A DNA stretch of 35,881 nucleotides from DAOTKC01 sp035449045 (lineage in GTDB: Bacteria > Bacillota > Clostridia > Christensenellales > CAG-917), in NCBI GenBank assembly GCA_035449045.1, contig DAOTKC010000013.1:1-35881 (forward strand), read 5' to 3'. Both the position numbers and the translations under genes were made by a program. Shown in pieces: positions 16,424 to 24,757 of this stretch; the first letter of the stretch is position 1; every line of letters starts with the position of its first letter. A model generated the notes under the pieces. The model made no database searches and had not been told where the DNA came from. It saw nothing but the letters and a program-made list of their open reading frames with translations.

Positions 16424-17407
16424 CTAAACAGTGCTGACTATTGGTTCGGTCGCTTTATATAGGCGGTTTAAAATCGCTTCGCCTATGCCGCTGCCCTCCG
16501 GCTTTTCGATTATGATAAAGTCAAATTCCGCCTCGGCGGTGCGCAGCGCGGCGTAAATGTTTTTTGCCGCTTCCGCGCCGTCTTTCCCTAAATATATAAC
16601 TTGGCGTGCCCCTGCGCTTTCGCCCGTTTTCAGCAAAATGACGGGTTTTTTACCCTCAGCGACCTTTTTATCGTAAAAGGTCATGGCGGATTCAAGGTCG
16701 GCGGCGAGCACGGCGGTCGAGTAGGGCGCGTAATGACGGTATTTCATGCCCGGCGACTTGGCAATCTTTATGCCCAGCTCGGGCTTACCGAGCTTGGTAA
16801 AATGCCGCGACAGCATTTCGGCGGTCACCGCGCCCGGCCGAAGAATGGTGGGAATGTCGGAAGTAAGGTCCAGAACGGTCGATTCAATGCCGATTTCGCA
16901 GGCGCCGCCGTCGATGACGAAAGGTATTTTGCCGCCGAGGTCATTAAAAACGTGCTCGGAGCGCGTCGGCGAGATGTGGCTGGAAGAATTGGCGGAGGGC
17001 GCGGCTATCGGCACACCGCTTTCTTTAATCAGCGCTATGGCGGCGGCATGGGCGGGCATCCTTATTCCCACGGTGTCGCCGCCCGCCACCACTACCGGCG
17101 GCACGGCGTCGCTTTTCTTTAAAACCACCGTCAGCGGCCCGGGCATAAACTCGCGCTCGAGCGTATAAAAAACCTCGGGAATATCGCGCGCAAGCTTTTT
17201 TACCTCTTGGCTGTCGGCTATATGGACAATGAGCGGGTTGTCCTGCGGCCTGCCCTTGACCTCAAAAATTTGCGCTACGGCATCGGGGTTGAAGGCGTCG
17301 GCGCCCAAGCCGTAGACCGTCTCGGTCGGAAAAGCGACGACGCCGCCCGCCTTAATGACGTCGGCCGCCCGCTTTATTTGGTTTATGTCGATTATTTCTG
17401 TCCGCAT
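16424..17407 (-). CDS. L-threonylcarbamoyladenylate synthase (Sua5/YwlC type)
   Basis: This enzyme makes threonylcarbamoyl-AMP from threonine, bicarbonate and ATP, the first step of t6A37 tRNA modification. Residues about 8-195 form the YrdC/TsaC domain: GGVVAFPTETVYGLGADA, KGRPQDNPLIVHI, MPGPLTVVL, VGIRMPAH and APSANSS. The remainder (about 205-327, beginning SPGMKYRHYAPY) is the Sua5 C-terminal domain, so this is the long two-domain form. AAAGG directly abuts the ATG, which is unusually close, and an in-frame TAA two codons upstream rules out an earlier start. It is followed on the same strand by the YwlE-like phosphatase gene. Confidence 0.95.
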   Translation of the reverse strand: MRTEIIDINQIKRAADVIKAGGVVAFPTETVYGLGADAFNPDAVAQIFEVKGRPQDNPLIVHIADSQEVKKLARDIPEVFYTLEREFMPGPLTVVLKKSDAVPPVVVAGGDTVGIRMPAHAAAIALIKESGVPIAAPSANSSSHISPTRSEHVFNDLGGKIPFVIDGGACEIGIESTVLDLTSDIPTILRPGAVTAEMLSRHFTKLGKPELGIKIAKSPGMKYRHYAPYSTAVLAADLESAMTFYDKKVAEGKKPVILLKTGESAGARQVIYLGKDGAEAAKNIYAALRTAEAEFDFIIIEKPEGSGIGEAILNRLYKATEPIVSTV

Positions 17408-17524
17408 CCTTTAGCTTTTGAACTTGCTTTGTATATCCTGAAATTTTCTATCAGTTTATCTACTTTTATCACCGAAAAAATATCGTGATTTTTTACACTG
17501 TTCATTTTCATTATTTTCCGAAAA

Positions 17525-17561
17525 CGCACTTTATCAATTTAAATTATATAGATAAAGCGCG
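17525..17561 (-). terminator. Probable intrinsic terminator of the ZIP transporter gene
   Basis: An inverted repeat, CGC-CTTTATC with GATAAAG-GCG, surrounds an AT-rich loop 5 bases past the transporter stop. T-rich tracts flank both sides (GTTTTC on the minus strand, GGTTTTTAT on the plus strand). The stem is AT-rich, so strength is uncertain. Confidence 0.5.
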
Positions 17562-17565
17562 GTTT

Positions 17566-18258
17566 TTATAATACGTTAATCATAATTAGCCCTATTATAA
17601 AGCCTAAAATTTCAAAATAACCGAGGCTTCTTTTGTCGAGCGGCTGCTGCATTTCGAGCTCGCAGAACACCATATAGAGCATGGCGCCCGAGGCCATCGA
17701 CAGCGACAGCGCCACCCAAACATCGAAGACGTCGGAGAGCGCCAGCCCGATGACGGCGCCGAGCACGGTGGGAAGCCCCGACACCGCGGCGTAGAGCGCG
17801 GCTTTCCAGCGTTTTACGCCGCTTTCGATAAGCGGCGCTGCGACGACCAGCCCCTCGGGGATGTCGTGAAGCGCAATCAAAATAGCGATGGGAATGCCGC
17901 TCGCGAGCGCCTCGCTCCCCCCAATCGCCAGACCTTCGGGAAAATTGTGAAGCGCGATGGCGAAAAACATCAGTATTCCGCCGGTTTTTATTCTAACACC
18001 TTTTCGGCCTTTGTCAAGCGCTAGCCTGAGCACCTCCATAGCGAGCACGCCCGCCGCTACGCCTAAAACTAAAAGCAACAAGCCCGATACCTTGAAAGTA
18101 TCGGGAATGAGCTCGAGGCAGACCAGTGCCAGCATTATGCCGGATGCGACGGAGTTGAAGACGCCGAGGTGCTTTTTGGGGACCAGCGCGCCCAGAACGC
18201 CGCCCAAGAAGGTGCCGCCCACGCCCGCGATAAAGGAATACAGCGCGACATACCACAT
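17566..18258 (-). CDS. ZIP family divalent metal transporter
   Basis: This is a 230-residue integral membrane protein with about eight hydrophobic segments, a usual size for bacterial ZIP (ZupT-like) importers of zinc, iron or manganese. The two signature metal-binding helices are clear: ALHNFPEGLAIGGSEALASG in TM4 and ALHDIPEGLVVAAPL in TM5, each with His and Glu ligands. The loop between TM3 and TM4 is short and basic (LDKGRKGVR) and lacks the histidine-rich stretch of eukaryotic members. It is a stand-alone gene, divergent from the esterase gene, and has a terminator just behind it. The ribosome site is weak. Metal specificity cannot be read from sequence. Confidence 0.93.
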   Translation of the reverse strand: MWYVALYSFIAGVGGTFLGGVLGALVPKKHLGVFNSVASGIMLALVCLELIPDTFKVSGLLLLVLGVAAGVLAMEVLRLALDKGRKGVRIKTGGILMFFAIALHNFPEGLAIGGSEALASGIPIAILIALHDIPEGLVVAAPLIESGVKRWKAALYAAVSGLPTVLGAVIGLALSDVFDVWVALSLSMASGAMLYMVFCELEMQQPLDKRSLGYFEILGFIIGLIMINVL

Positions 18259-18299
18259 ACAGGATATTATGATTTTGTTTTCCGCTATATGATTTTCTC

Positions 18300-18328
18300 T
18301 TTACTCAGGCGCGCGGCGAGCGTATAAT
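18300..18328 (+). promoter_or_regulatory. Sigma-A promoter of the esterase gene
   Basis: TTTACT (18300-18305) and a perfect TATAAT (18323-18328) are 17 bases apart. The chosen start codon is 43 bases downstream of the -10 box. Confidence 0.65.
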
Positions 18329-18371
18329 ATTACTATTAAATTTAATGTGTTTTTATATATCGGAGGAAGTT

Positions 18372-19304
18372 ATGAACCGCTGGCACAAGTTTTTACTTAA
18401 AAAATTCATAAGCGTCAACGACAAACTGGTTATGCCCCACTATAGACAAAAGTGGGTTGAGGTCGAGGGGATCGAGCGGTTCACCGACATTCCTTACATA
18501 GATGACGGCAATTTCTATCATCTTTTGGACGTTTACCGCCCCAAAAACGCCGAGGGCAAGCTCCCCGTCGTCATCGATATCCACGGCGGGGCGTGGGTCT
18601 ACGGCGATAAGGGCTGCAACGTCAATTATATGGAAGGCATCGCCAAGGCGGGCTACGTCGCCGTCAACATAAGCTACCGCCTGATACCCGAGGGTGTCTG
18701 CCCCAAGAATATTCAGGACATATTCGCGGCCTTCAACTGGACGCTTGAAAACATAGGGCGTTACGGCGGCGACATCGAAAATATCTACCTGACCGGCGAC
18801 AGCGCGGGCGCACATCTCTCTTCTTTCGCGCTCTCCGCGCTTGCCGACCCTGAACTTGCCGCGCTTTTGGACGTCAAATCCGACATCAAATTCAACGCTG
18901 CCGGCCTCACCTGCGGAGTCTTCAACATCGACTTTTTCAAGAAACTCAAGCTGCCCGTGGTGCGCGCTCTCTTCAGGATGTTTTTGGGCGAGGATTACAA
19001 AACCAGCCCCATTCTGCCCTATTTGACGGTTTACAACAATAAGGTTGAAAATTTCCCGCCGATATTTTTAAACACCGGCCACGCCGACTTTGTGCGGCGC
19101 GAATCGCGAAAACTTTACAAATTTTTAAAAGAAAAAGGTGTTGAGTGCGAGCTCCTCGACATGGACAACCAAAACCGCAGGCACAAGCTGGTGCACTGCT
19201 ACAGCGTGCTGCTGCCGCAATACGAGGAATCCCAATATACCACCGAAAAAATGCTTGCTTTCTTTAAAAAATATCAAAAGGCAGCTGCCGAACCGATAGT
19301 CTAG
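18372..19304 (+). CDS. Alpha/beta hydrolase, HSL/carboxylesterase type
   Basis: The 310-residue cytoplasmic protein is an esterase/lipase-like hydrolase of the hormone-sensitive-lipase/BD-FAE kind. The oxyanion-hole motif DIHGGAWVYGDKG is at about residues 66-78, and the nucleophile elbow LTGDSAGAHLSS is near residue 144. Candidate acid and base residues follow in NTGHADFVRRES and the late HKLVHCYS segment. The start is set at the ATG behind GGAGGAAG rather than an in-frame ATG 27 bases upstream that lies ahead of this site. It has its own promoter and a terminator shared with the convergent SDR gene. The substrate is unknown; acetyl or short acyl esters are typical for the family. Confidence 0.88.
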   Translation: MNRWHKFLLKKFISVNDKLVMPHYRQKWVEVEGIERFTDIPYIDDGNFYHLLDVYRPKNAEGKLPVVIDIHGGAWVYGDKGCNVNYMEGIAKAGYVAVNISYRLIPEGVCPKNIQDIFAAFNWTLENIGRYGGDIENIYLTGDSAGAHLSSFALSALADPELAALLDVKSDIKFNAAGLTCGVFNIDFFKKLKLPVVRALFRMFLGEDYKTSPILPYLTVYNNKVENFPPIFLNTGHADFVRRESRKLYKFLKEKGVECELLDMDNQNRRHKLVHCYSVLLPQYEESQYTTEKMLAFFKKYQKAAAEPIV

Positions 19305-19360
19305 GCGTAGTTTGCGAAATACAAAACCCATGCCGAGTAATTGAAAATTATCAAGGTAAA

Positions 19361-19386
19361 AAAATCCGCCGAACGGCGGATTTTAT
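19361..19386. terminator. Bidirectional intrinsic terminator between the esterase and SDR genes
   Basis: ATCCGCCG-AAC-GGCGGAT is a GC-rich hairpin with an A-run before it and TTTTATT after it, so it can work on both strands. It lies 57 bases past the esterase stop and directly abuts the stop of the minus-strand SDR gene. Confidence 0.88.
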
Positions 19387-20114
19387 TAAATCAAATAGCC
19401 TCCGTTGACCCTCAAAACTTCGCCCGCGATGAAGCTTGAGGAGGACGCCAAAAACATTATCGCCGAGGCGGCGTCCAAAGGCGTTCCCAGCCGCCCGAGC
19501 GGCGCGCTTTCCGCAATTTCCTTAAGCTCGGCGTCGGAAAAACCCGAAAGCATATCGGTCAAAATCGCGCCGGGCGATACCGCATTGACCTCGATGCCCG
19601 ACGGTCCCAGCTCCTTGGCGAGCGACTTGACAAGCCCGATGAGCGCCGCCTTGGACGCCGAATAATGAGACTCCATCGCCGCGCCCGTCTCACCCCACAT
19701 CGAGGCAACCGCAATGATTTTGCCCGATTTCTTCTTGAGCATATCGGGCAACACCGCCCTTACGGCGTTGACGGCACCAAAAAAATTGACTGACATCATC
19801 CGCCGCCAGTCGTCGTCGGTGATGTCCTGAAACTGCTTTTGCTCCGCGATACCCGCCGAAGTTACCAAAACGTCGACGGTGCCGAATTTTTTATTGATTT
19901 GCTCTACCGCAGAAAGGACGTCGGAGGCGTTTTCGACATCGCACTTGACCGCCAGCGCCGAGCCTCCGCCCTCGTTAATTATGCGCGCCAAATCCCGCGC
20001 CTCTCTTTCGCTTTTAAGGTAGCCGATTGCGACGTTGAAGCGCTTTGCGGCAAGCTCGGCCGTGGCGCGACCTATGCCCCTAGATCCGCCTGTGATGAAA
20101 ATCGTTTTTAACAT
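19386..20114 (-). CDS. Short-chain dehydrogenase/reductase (FabG-like)
   Basis: The 242-residue classical SDR has the NAD(P)-binding TGGSRGIGRATAEL (residues 8-21), an internal SAGIAE motif, catalytic Ser near VASMWGETG, the YSASKAAL (YxxxK) pair and the C-terminal FIAGEVLRVNGGYLI. It resembles 3-oxoacyl-ACP reductases, but no fatty-acid synthesis genes are near. In Bacillota a similar single gene (YmfI/EfpI) reduces 5-aminopentanone on elongation factor P, which is a plausible alternative. The segment YLKSERE after beta-2 suggests NADPH preference. The ribosome site is weak. It ends at a terminator shared with the convergent esterase gene. Confidence 0.88.
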   Translation of the reverse strand: MLKTIFITGGSRGIGRATAELAAKRFNVAIGYLKSEREARDLARIINEGGGSALAVKCDVENASDVLSAVEQINKKFGTVDVLVTSAGIAEQKQFQDITDDDWRRMMSVNFFGAVNAVRAVLPDMLKKKSGKIIAVASMWGETGAAMESHYSASKAALIGLVKSLAKELGPSGIEVNAVSPGAILTDMLSGFSDAELKEIAESAPLGRLGTPLDAASAIMFLASSSSFIAGEVLRVNGGYLI

Positions 20115-20231
20115 CGTTACTTATTTATTTGTTGCCCTCTCGGGTTTTTCTTTTCTAAAGCTGTTTTGAACGGCTTTTTGTTCGCTTAATTTTTATTGCT
20201 AAACAAAAACAATCTTATTTTTCGCGCGCGC

Positions 20232-22040
20232 TCATTCGCTAACGCCGCCGGCATCACTTGAGCTTAACGCCTTTTGTTTGCGCTTGATTAAAACAATCGT
20301 CAAAATTACCGCCGCAAGGACGAGAGCGCCGCCTGCCGAGGAAAGCCCGATGATGAGAGGATAGTCGAGCCCCACCACAAACTCAAACTCGCGGGAGTTG
20401 CCTCCCACCGTCACCTCGATGAGATAGACGCCCGCTTTGAGGTTTTCAAGGTTGATGGACGCGGTGTTTTGGGCAAAGGGGACGCCGTCCACCTTCCAGC
20501 TTATAGTGGCGGGGTCGGCGTATTCGCCGCCCGAAAGTGTGACCGTGGCGTCTTTTCCCGCCACCGCCCTGCCCGCCGCGAGAGCGAGCGAGCACTCGCT
20601 GACAAGCACTTTTTGATAATTTAGGCTAACGGTAAAGGTTCTGGATTGCAGAATATCATCGCCGAGGACGGCGTAAACTTCGCTCGTCCTTTGGGTTTCG
20701 GGGGTATAGGTAAATACGCTTCCGCTTGCCGCTTCCTCTCCGTCCACATACCACTTAACGGAAAGCGCGGGGTCGGCGGCGAGCGGCAACACCGAGGCCT
20801 TAAATGTTATTGGCGACTTGTTGCCCAAGTTTTGATTTAAAAGGCCGGACACGCTGACGTTGAGCGCCTCGGGCGCGGGATAAAACTCGGATAGCTCAAA
20901 GTCCTCGCTTAAAAGCTTGACGGCGTCCAGCATTTTCACCGGCTCGATGGCGCCCGCGCTCGCGTGGTTTTGAATGGTTTTATCAGAGTGGTTTTTGAAA
21001 ATTTCGGAAAGAATGCGCGCCGAGCAGTCGACCTCTTCGACGTATTGATAGCGAAGCTGAAGAAGGGCGGCGGCGGCCGCCGCTATCGGCGTAGCCATGC
21101 TGGTGCCCTGTTTATAGTCGTAATGGCTGAGGCCGGAATCTTCGCTGTAATCGGTGGCGCTCCAAATGCTTGTGCCGGGCGAAGCGATGTCGTAATCACC
21201 GTAGTTGGAAAAGCCGGCGAGCCGCCTCGGCGACGTCCCCTGCGTATATGCCATGACGCTGACGAAGCCCTCGCACAGGGAGGGATAGTGCTCAAACTCC
21301 GAGCTTACCTTGCCGTCGTTGCCCGCCGCGCCCAAGACTATGGCGGTATTCGTCAGCCGCTCCATCGTCTGCTTCATATAGCCGCCGTTCCAAATGCCGC
21401 CCGAAATGGCGCCGCCGCTTCCCAGCGACATCGTGATGACGTCGGCGCCGTGCGATTCCGCCCAGACCATGGCGTTGACGATATGGGTGGGGTTGAATGT
21501 GTGCTCGGCGTAGCCGCCCTCATAGTAGGTCACGGTGGACACCGCGCGCGCCGGCAGGATTTTAATAAAATCCTGAAGCCCCAGCTCCTTGATGAGAATA
21601 GCGATGGAGCCGTTGACGTGGGTGCCATGGTCCTCGGCGTCCTCGGCGGCGTCGGGGGATTCTATCTTGCGGTAACCGTCATAGGTCAGCCGCTGCCCCT
21701 CGTCGTCGTAGACGTAGAGCCCTTCAAACAATTCGTGACCGAGCGAGATACCTGTGTCGATGGCGGTAACTATGATGGGCTCGAAATCGGGGAGGGTGGG
21801 GTCGGGAAGCTTGCCCGAGCTCGCCCAGTCCTTGACAATGGCTCTGAGCGAAGCTATATCGAGGTAGGCGGCCGCGTCATACCAAAGATTGGCGGTGTCA
21901 AAACCGTCGGGAAGGGCGCTCTCTCCGACTTGCGAAAAATCATACCCGTCCGCCTCGGCCGAAAAATCCGCCGCGGCGGGAAAGAGAATGAGCGCGGCCG
22001 AAAGGCACATTAAAATCAAAAGAATTTTCAATTTTCCCAT
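20232..22040 (-). CDS. Membrane-anchored subtilisin-like (S8) serine protease, second of a tandem pair
   Basis: This is a 602-residue secreted subtilase. It has a signal peptide (residues 1 to about 30), a short pre-domain, then the catalytic triad: D95 in AIDTGIS, H138 in EDHGTHVNG and S314 in GTSMATP, with the oxyanion Asn in GAAGNDG (N241). Two Ig-like repeats follow (about 385-560; PALSVKWYVDGEEAASG and PATISWKVDGVPFA), then one membrane helix (about 563-590) and a basic tail (KRKQK), giving a cell-surface anchored enzyme. There is no long I9 propeptide. The ATG behind GAGGTGG is chosen over an in-frame GTG at 22052, which overlaps that site. It begins 8 bp after the upstream protease gene stop. 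Targets are unknown. Confidence 0.93.
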   Translation of the reverse strand: MGKLKILLILMCLSAALILFPAAADFSAEADGYDFSQVGESALPDGFDTANLWYDAAAYLDIASLRAIVKDWASSGKLPDPTLPDFEPIIVTAIDTGISLGHELFEGLYVYDDEGQRLTYDGYRKIESPDAAEDAEDHGTHVNGSIAILIKELGLQDFIKILPARAVSTVTYYEGGYAEHTFNPTHIVNAMVWAESHGADVITMSLGSGGAISGGIWNGGYMKQTMERLTNTAIVLGAAGNDGKVSSEFEHYPSLCEGFVSVMAYTQGTSPRRLAGFSNYGDYDIASPGTSIWSATDYSEDSGLSHYDYKQGTSMATPIAAAAAALLQLRYQYVEEVDCSARILSEIFKNHSDKTIQNHASAGAIEPVKMLDAVKLLSEDFELSEFYPAPEALNVSVSGLLNQNLGNKSPITFKASVLPLAADPALSVKWYVDGEEAASGSVFTYTPETQRTSEVYAVLGDDILQSRTFTVSLNYQKVLVSECSLALAAGRAVAGKDATVTLSGGEYADPATISWKVDGVPFAQNTASINLENLKAGVYLIEVTVGGNSREFEFVVGLDYPLIIGLSSAGGALVLAAVILTIVLIKRKQKALSSSDAGGVSE

Positions 22041-22048
22041 TCGCCACC

Positions 22049-23902
22049 TCACTTTTCGCCGCCGACGCTAATGTTTATCGCGGCTTTTCTTTTATTTATT
22101 ATGAGTAATGTCGTCAAAACGGCCAAGGCCGCCGCGACAATGCCTGCCGAGACGGCAACGGGAATAACCCAAAGCCTGTCGCTTTTCCCCACCTCAAACT
22201 CGACGTCCTCCCAAAGGACGTCGCCGCCGTAAACCGCCGAAATAGTGTATTTGCCCGCTTTCGTCGGCATAAAAGCAAACCGCGCACCGCCCACTTCGAC
22301 AAGCTCGCCGTTTATATACCACTCGACCTCGGTTGCGGGATCGGCAAATTCCAAGCCCGAAAGATAAAACTCGAGCAGCTCGCCTGTTTCGACGCCGGAA
22401 AGGCCGCTTTCAATGTTAATCTTAATTTCCTCGGCAAAGGGCTTAATATAATGCACCGTCACAGTCTTTGGCTGGCTTTCTACGTTGATTCCGCGGTAGC
22501 TGACTTGCGCAGTCACGTTGAAGATGCCCGCGCCGGTCGGCGTCCATTTAAATGTCATGCCCTGTCCCGATTCCTCGCCGTTTACCATCCACTTGACCTT
22601 GACTCGGGGGTCGGTGCCTGTCGGCTGAATACTCGCCGAGAATGTCAGCTCGTGAAGGTTGTTGACTTTCTGGAGCTGGGAGCCGCTGACGGCGACGTTG
22701 ACGCCGGTGGGTTCGTTGTAAGAATAGCCCAAAAGCTCCTCAAGGTCGCCCGAAACAAGGGAATAGAGGTTGAGCGCGGCGTATTCCGAGGAGCCGTTCA
22801 AAGCGGTCACCTCGCTGTGTCGCTTCATAATGCTGATGGCATCGGACGTGGTAAAGTTGGAGCTTTCGAAGGCCTCCAGCCTAAGCTTTAAGAGCGCGGC
22901 GGCGAAGGACACCATCGGCGTCGCCATGCTGGTGCCGTGCTTATATCCGTAAGTCGATTGATAGGTCGCGCCCGAGCCGAAGAACTGCGCGCTGTAAATT
23001 TTATCGTCTTCAACGTCCTTATTGCCGCCGGGCGCGATTAAATCATAGGAGCCCGAAACGTTGCTGTAACTCGAGAAAACCAGCCCGTTTGCCGACGGCT
23101 GACCCGCCATAACCCCCAGCACTTCGGGGAATGCGGCGGGATAGCCCTTGGCGGTGGATGTGGGCTTGCCCAGCGCGTTGCCGTAGCCGTCGTTGCCCGC
23201 CGCCGCCGTGAAAATTATCTCATCCGTCCATTTGGAAATCTCGGTGCGCACGCTGTTCCACGTATTAGTGGTGGTAAGCGACATATTGACGACGTCGGCG
23301 CCGTGCGCCGCCGCCCACGCCACGGATTTTATGACGTTTTCGGCCTTGAAATCATGGAAGAAAAGCGTCTTGTTCTTTCTGTCGGGGTCGGTGTGGCTGG
23401 CTCTTATCGGCATAATTTTAATGTAATCTTGCAGTCCCAAAGCACGGATTAAAATCGCTAAAATGCCCGCCACGTGAGTGCCGTGCATCTTGGTCGATTC
23501 GTCGTCCAGCGAGCCGCCCGCAGTCACGACGTTGGTGCCTAAAATTGTGGAGCCGCCGTCCGCAGACGCCAGCACGCCGCCGAAAATCTCGTGGGCGTAG
23601 CTTATTCCGGTGTCGACTACGGCGATGAGGACGGGCTCAAACTCGGGAGAAGAAGGGTCGCCAAGCTCGCCCGCCGCCTTGAGCGCGTCGACCTCGGCCT
23701 TGACCGCCGCCATGTTGAGGTAATCTTCCGAAAACCACCACAGCTCGTCGAGAATGGAATCAACAACGGGGTCGCCGAAGCTCTCATCCGCCGACGCCGT
23801 CTGAACGCCGATAAAAAAGGCGGCAGGCAACAGAAAAGACAGCGTTAAAACTAAGACCAACAATATTTTGGATAAATTTTTAAGCCGTCTTTCGATTGAC
23901 AT
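22049..23902 (-). CDS. Membrane-anchored subtilisin-like (S8) serine protease, first of a tandem pair
   Basis: This 617-residue paralogue of the next gene has the same architecture: signal peptide (hydrophobic residues about 11-35, ending near TASA), a short helical pre-domain, and an S8 domain with D97 (AVVDTGIS), H140 (MHGTHVAGILA), N237 (AAAGNDG) and S325 (GTSMATPMVS). Ig-like repeats follow (RVKVKWMVNGEESGQG; PATEVEWYINGELVEVG), then one membrane helix near 580-603 and a basic tail. The conserved segment EFEP-(V/I)-(L/I) just ahead of the catalytic Asp shows that it arose by duplication with its neighbour. GGCGG precedes the ATG. Two palindromes lie upstream, after the ABC permease gene. 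Confidence 0.93.
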   Translation of the reverse strand: MSIERRLKNLSKILLVLVLTLSFLLPAAFFIGVQTASADESFGDPVVDSILDELWWFSEDYLNMAAVKAEVDALKAAGELGDPSSPEFEPVLIAVVDTGISYAHEIFGGVLASADGGSTILGTNVVTAGGSLDDESTKMHGTHVAGILAILIRALGLQDYIKIMPIRASHTDPDRKNKTLFFHDFKAENVIKSVAWAAAHGADVVNMSLTTTNTWNSVRTEISKWTDEIIFTAAAGNDGYGNALGKPTSTAKGYPAAFPEVLGVMAGQPSANGLVFSSYSNVSGSYDLIAPGGNKDVEDDKIYSAQFFGSGATYQSTYGYKHGTSMATPMVSFAAALLKLRLEAFESSNFTTSDAISIMKRHSEVTALNGSSEYAALNLYSLVSGDLEELLGYSYNEPTGVNVAVSGSQLQKVNNLHELTFSASIQPTGTDPRVKVKWMVNGEESGQGMTFKWTPTGAGIFNVTAQVSYRGINVESQPKTVTVHYIKPFAEEIKINIESGLSGVETGELLEFYLSGLEFADPATEVEWYINGELVEVGGARFAFMPTKAGKYTISAVYGGDVLWEDVEFEVGKSDRLWVIPVAVSAGIVAAALAVLTTLLIINKRKAAINISVGGEK

Positions 23903-23920
23903 ACTACCGCCGAAAAAATA

Positions 23921-23950
23921 AAGAATATTCTTGAATTTAAACGGTTTAAA
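23921..23950. promoter_or_regulatory. Two adjacent perfect palindromes ahead of the tandem protease genes
   Basis: AAGAATATTCTT (23921-23932) and TTTAAAC-G-GTTTAAA (23936-23950) are perfect inverted repeats separated by 3 bases. They lie in the 66-bp gap between the ABC permease stop and the first protease start. Their symmetry suggests protein binding sites; no GC-rich stem or clear terminator is present here. Confidence 0.5.
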
Positions 23951-23968
23951 GGCCGCTTTTATTTGTTT

Positions 23969-24757
23969 TTACTTGATGTCGCGGCTGACGAAGCTCCAAA
24001 GCCCCAGCCCGCCCGAAATCAAAATCGTGCCCAACGGCACCAAGACTACGCGCAGAATATCGACCTGCTCAAAAGTCCCCGCCCACGCGGCGTAGTTCTC
24101 CATCGTGCTCAGCACATAGTAAAAGGCGTTTTGAAAGGAGGGAATCCACAGCGTAATCAGCGCCACAAAAAGGTTTAAAAACAGATAGACGCAGATGGAG
24201 ATGCCGATGGACGCGCCGATGGTGCGGAAGAAGGTTGAAACCATGGAATAGAAGCAGACGTAGCCGACGGCGACGTAGGCGTATATCGAAATCGAGCGCA
24301 TCAAAATTCCGAATTCCTCCGCCGTGAAGCTGTCGCCGTAGCCGAAGAATATTCCGCCCACCGCGGCCGCGAGCAGCACCGATAAAAGCACTAGGGCGAC
24401 GGCGAAGACGGAGAGCGCGATAAGCTTGGAAAGATAAATTTTGACGCGGCTTTCGCCCGAGGCGGCCTGAATCCGCATAGTGCCCGAGGCAAAGTCGCCC
24501 GCGATGAATATGCAGCAAGCCAAAATCACCAAAAGGCGGACGTTTGCAGTGCTGGGCGCGGCAAAAAGCAGCGCCTTTAAGTTGATTCCCGTAAAGCCGG
24601 TTAACTCCTCGGGAATGGTGGCGCCCGAAGAGTTGCCGAGCATCAGCCGAAGCGCCAGCGTAGTAATTAGAATCAGCCCCAAAGCGACGAGAGGCGCGAC
24701 AAAAATGGTTTTGCTCTTGGAAAGCTTGTAGAATTCGGATTTAAGCATTCTGTCCAT
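23969..24757 (-). CDS. ABC-2 type transporter permease
   Basis: The 262-residue membrane protein has about six hydrophobic helices and resembles ABC-2 permeases of the BcrB/lantibiotic-immunity kind. The features are a cytoplasmic start (MLKSEFYKLSKSKTIFVAPL), a loop with GDFASGTMRIQAASGESR between helices 2 and 3, and a final helix close to the C-terminus. It overlaps the upstream ATPase gene by 17 bp and has GGGAGG 8 bases before its ATG. With that ATPase it forms a complete exporter or immunity-type transporter. The substrate is unknown: a peptide antibiotic, a membrane-active compound or a signal for the adjacent surface proteases are possibilities. Confidence 0.85.
   Translation of the reverse strand: MDRMLKSEFYKLSKSKTIFVAPLVALGLILITTLALRLMLGNSSGATIPEELTGFTGINLKALLFAAPSTANVRLLVILACCIFIAGDFASGTMRIQAASGESRVKIYLSKLIALSVFAVALVLLSVLLAAAVGGIFFGYGDSFTAEEFGILMRSISIYAYVAVGYVCFYSMVSTFFRTIGASIGISICVYLFLNLFVALITLWIPSFQNAFYYVLSTMENYAAWAGTFEQVDILRVVLVPLGTILISGGLGLWSFVSRDIK

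Noticed and set aside
20964..22013. A 349-codon plus-strand frame opposite the second subtilase gene.
   Set aside because: It is antisense to a gene with a complete catalytic triad, and has no ribosome site or recognisable domain.
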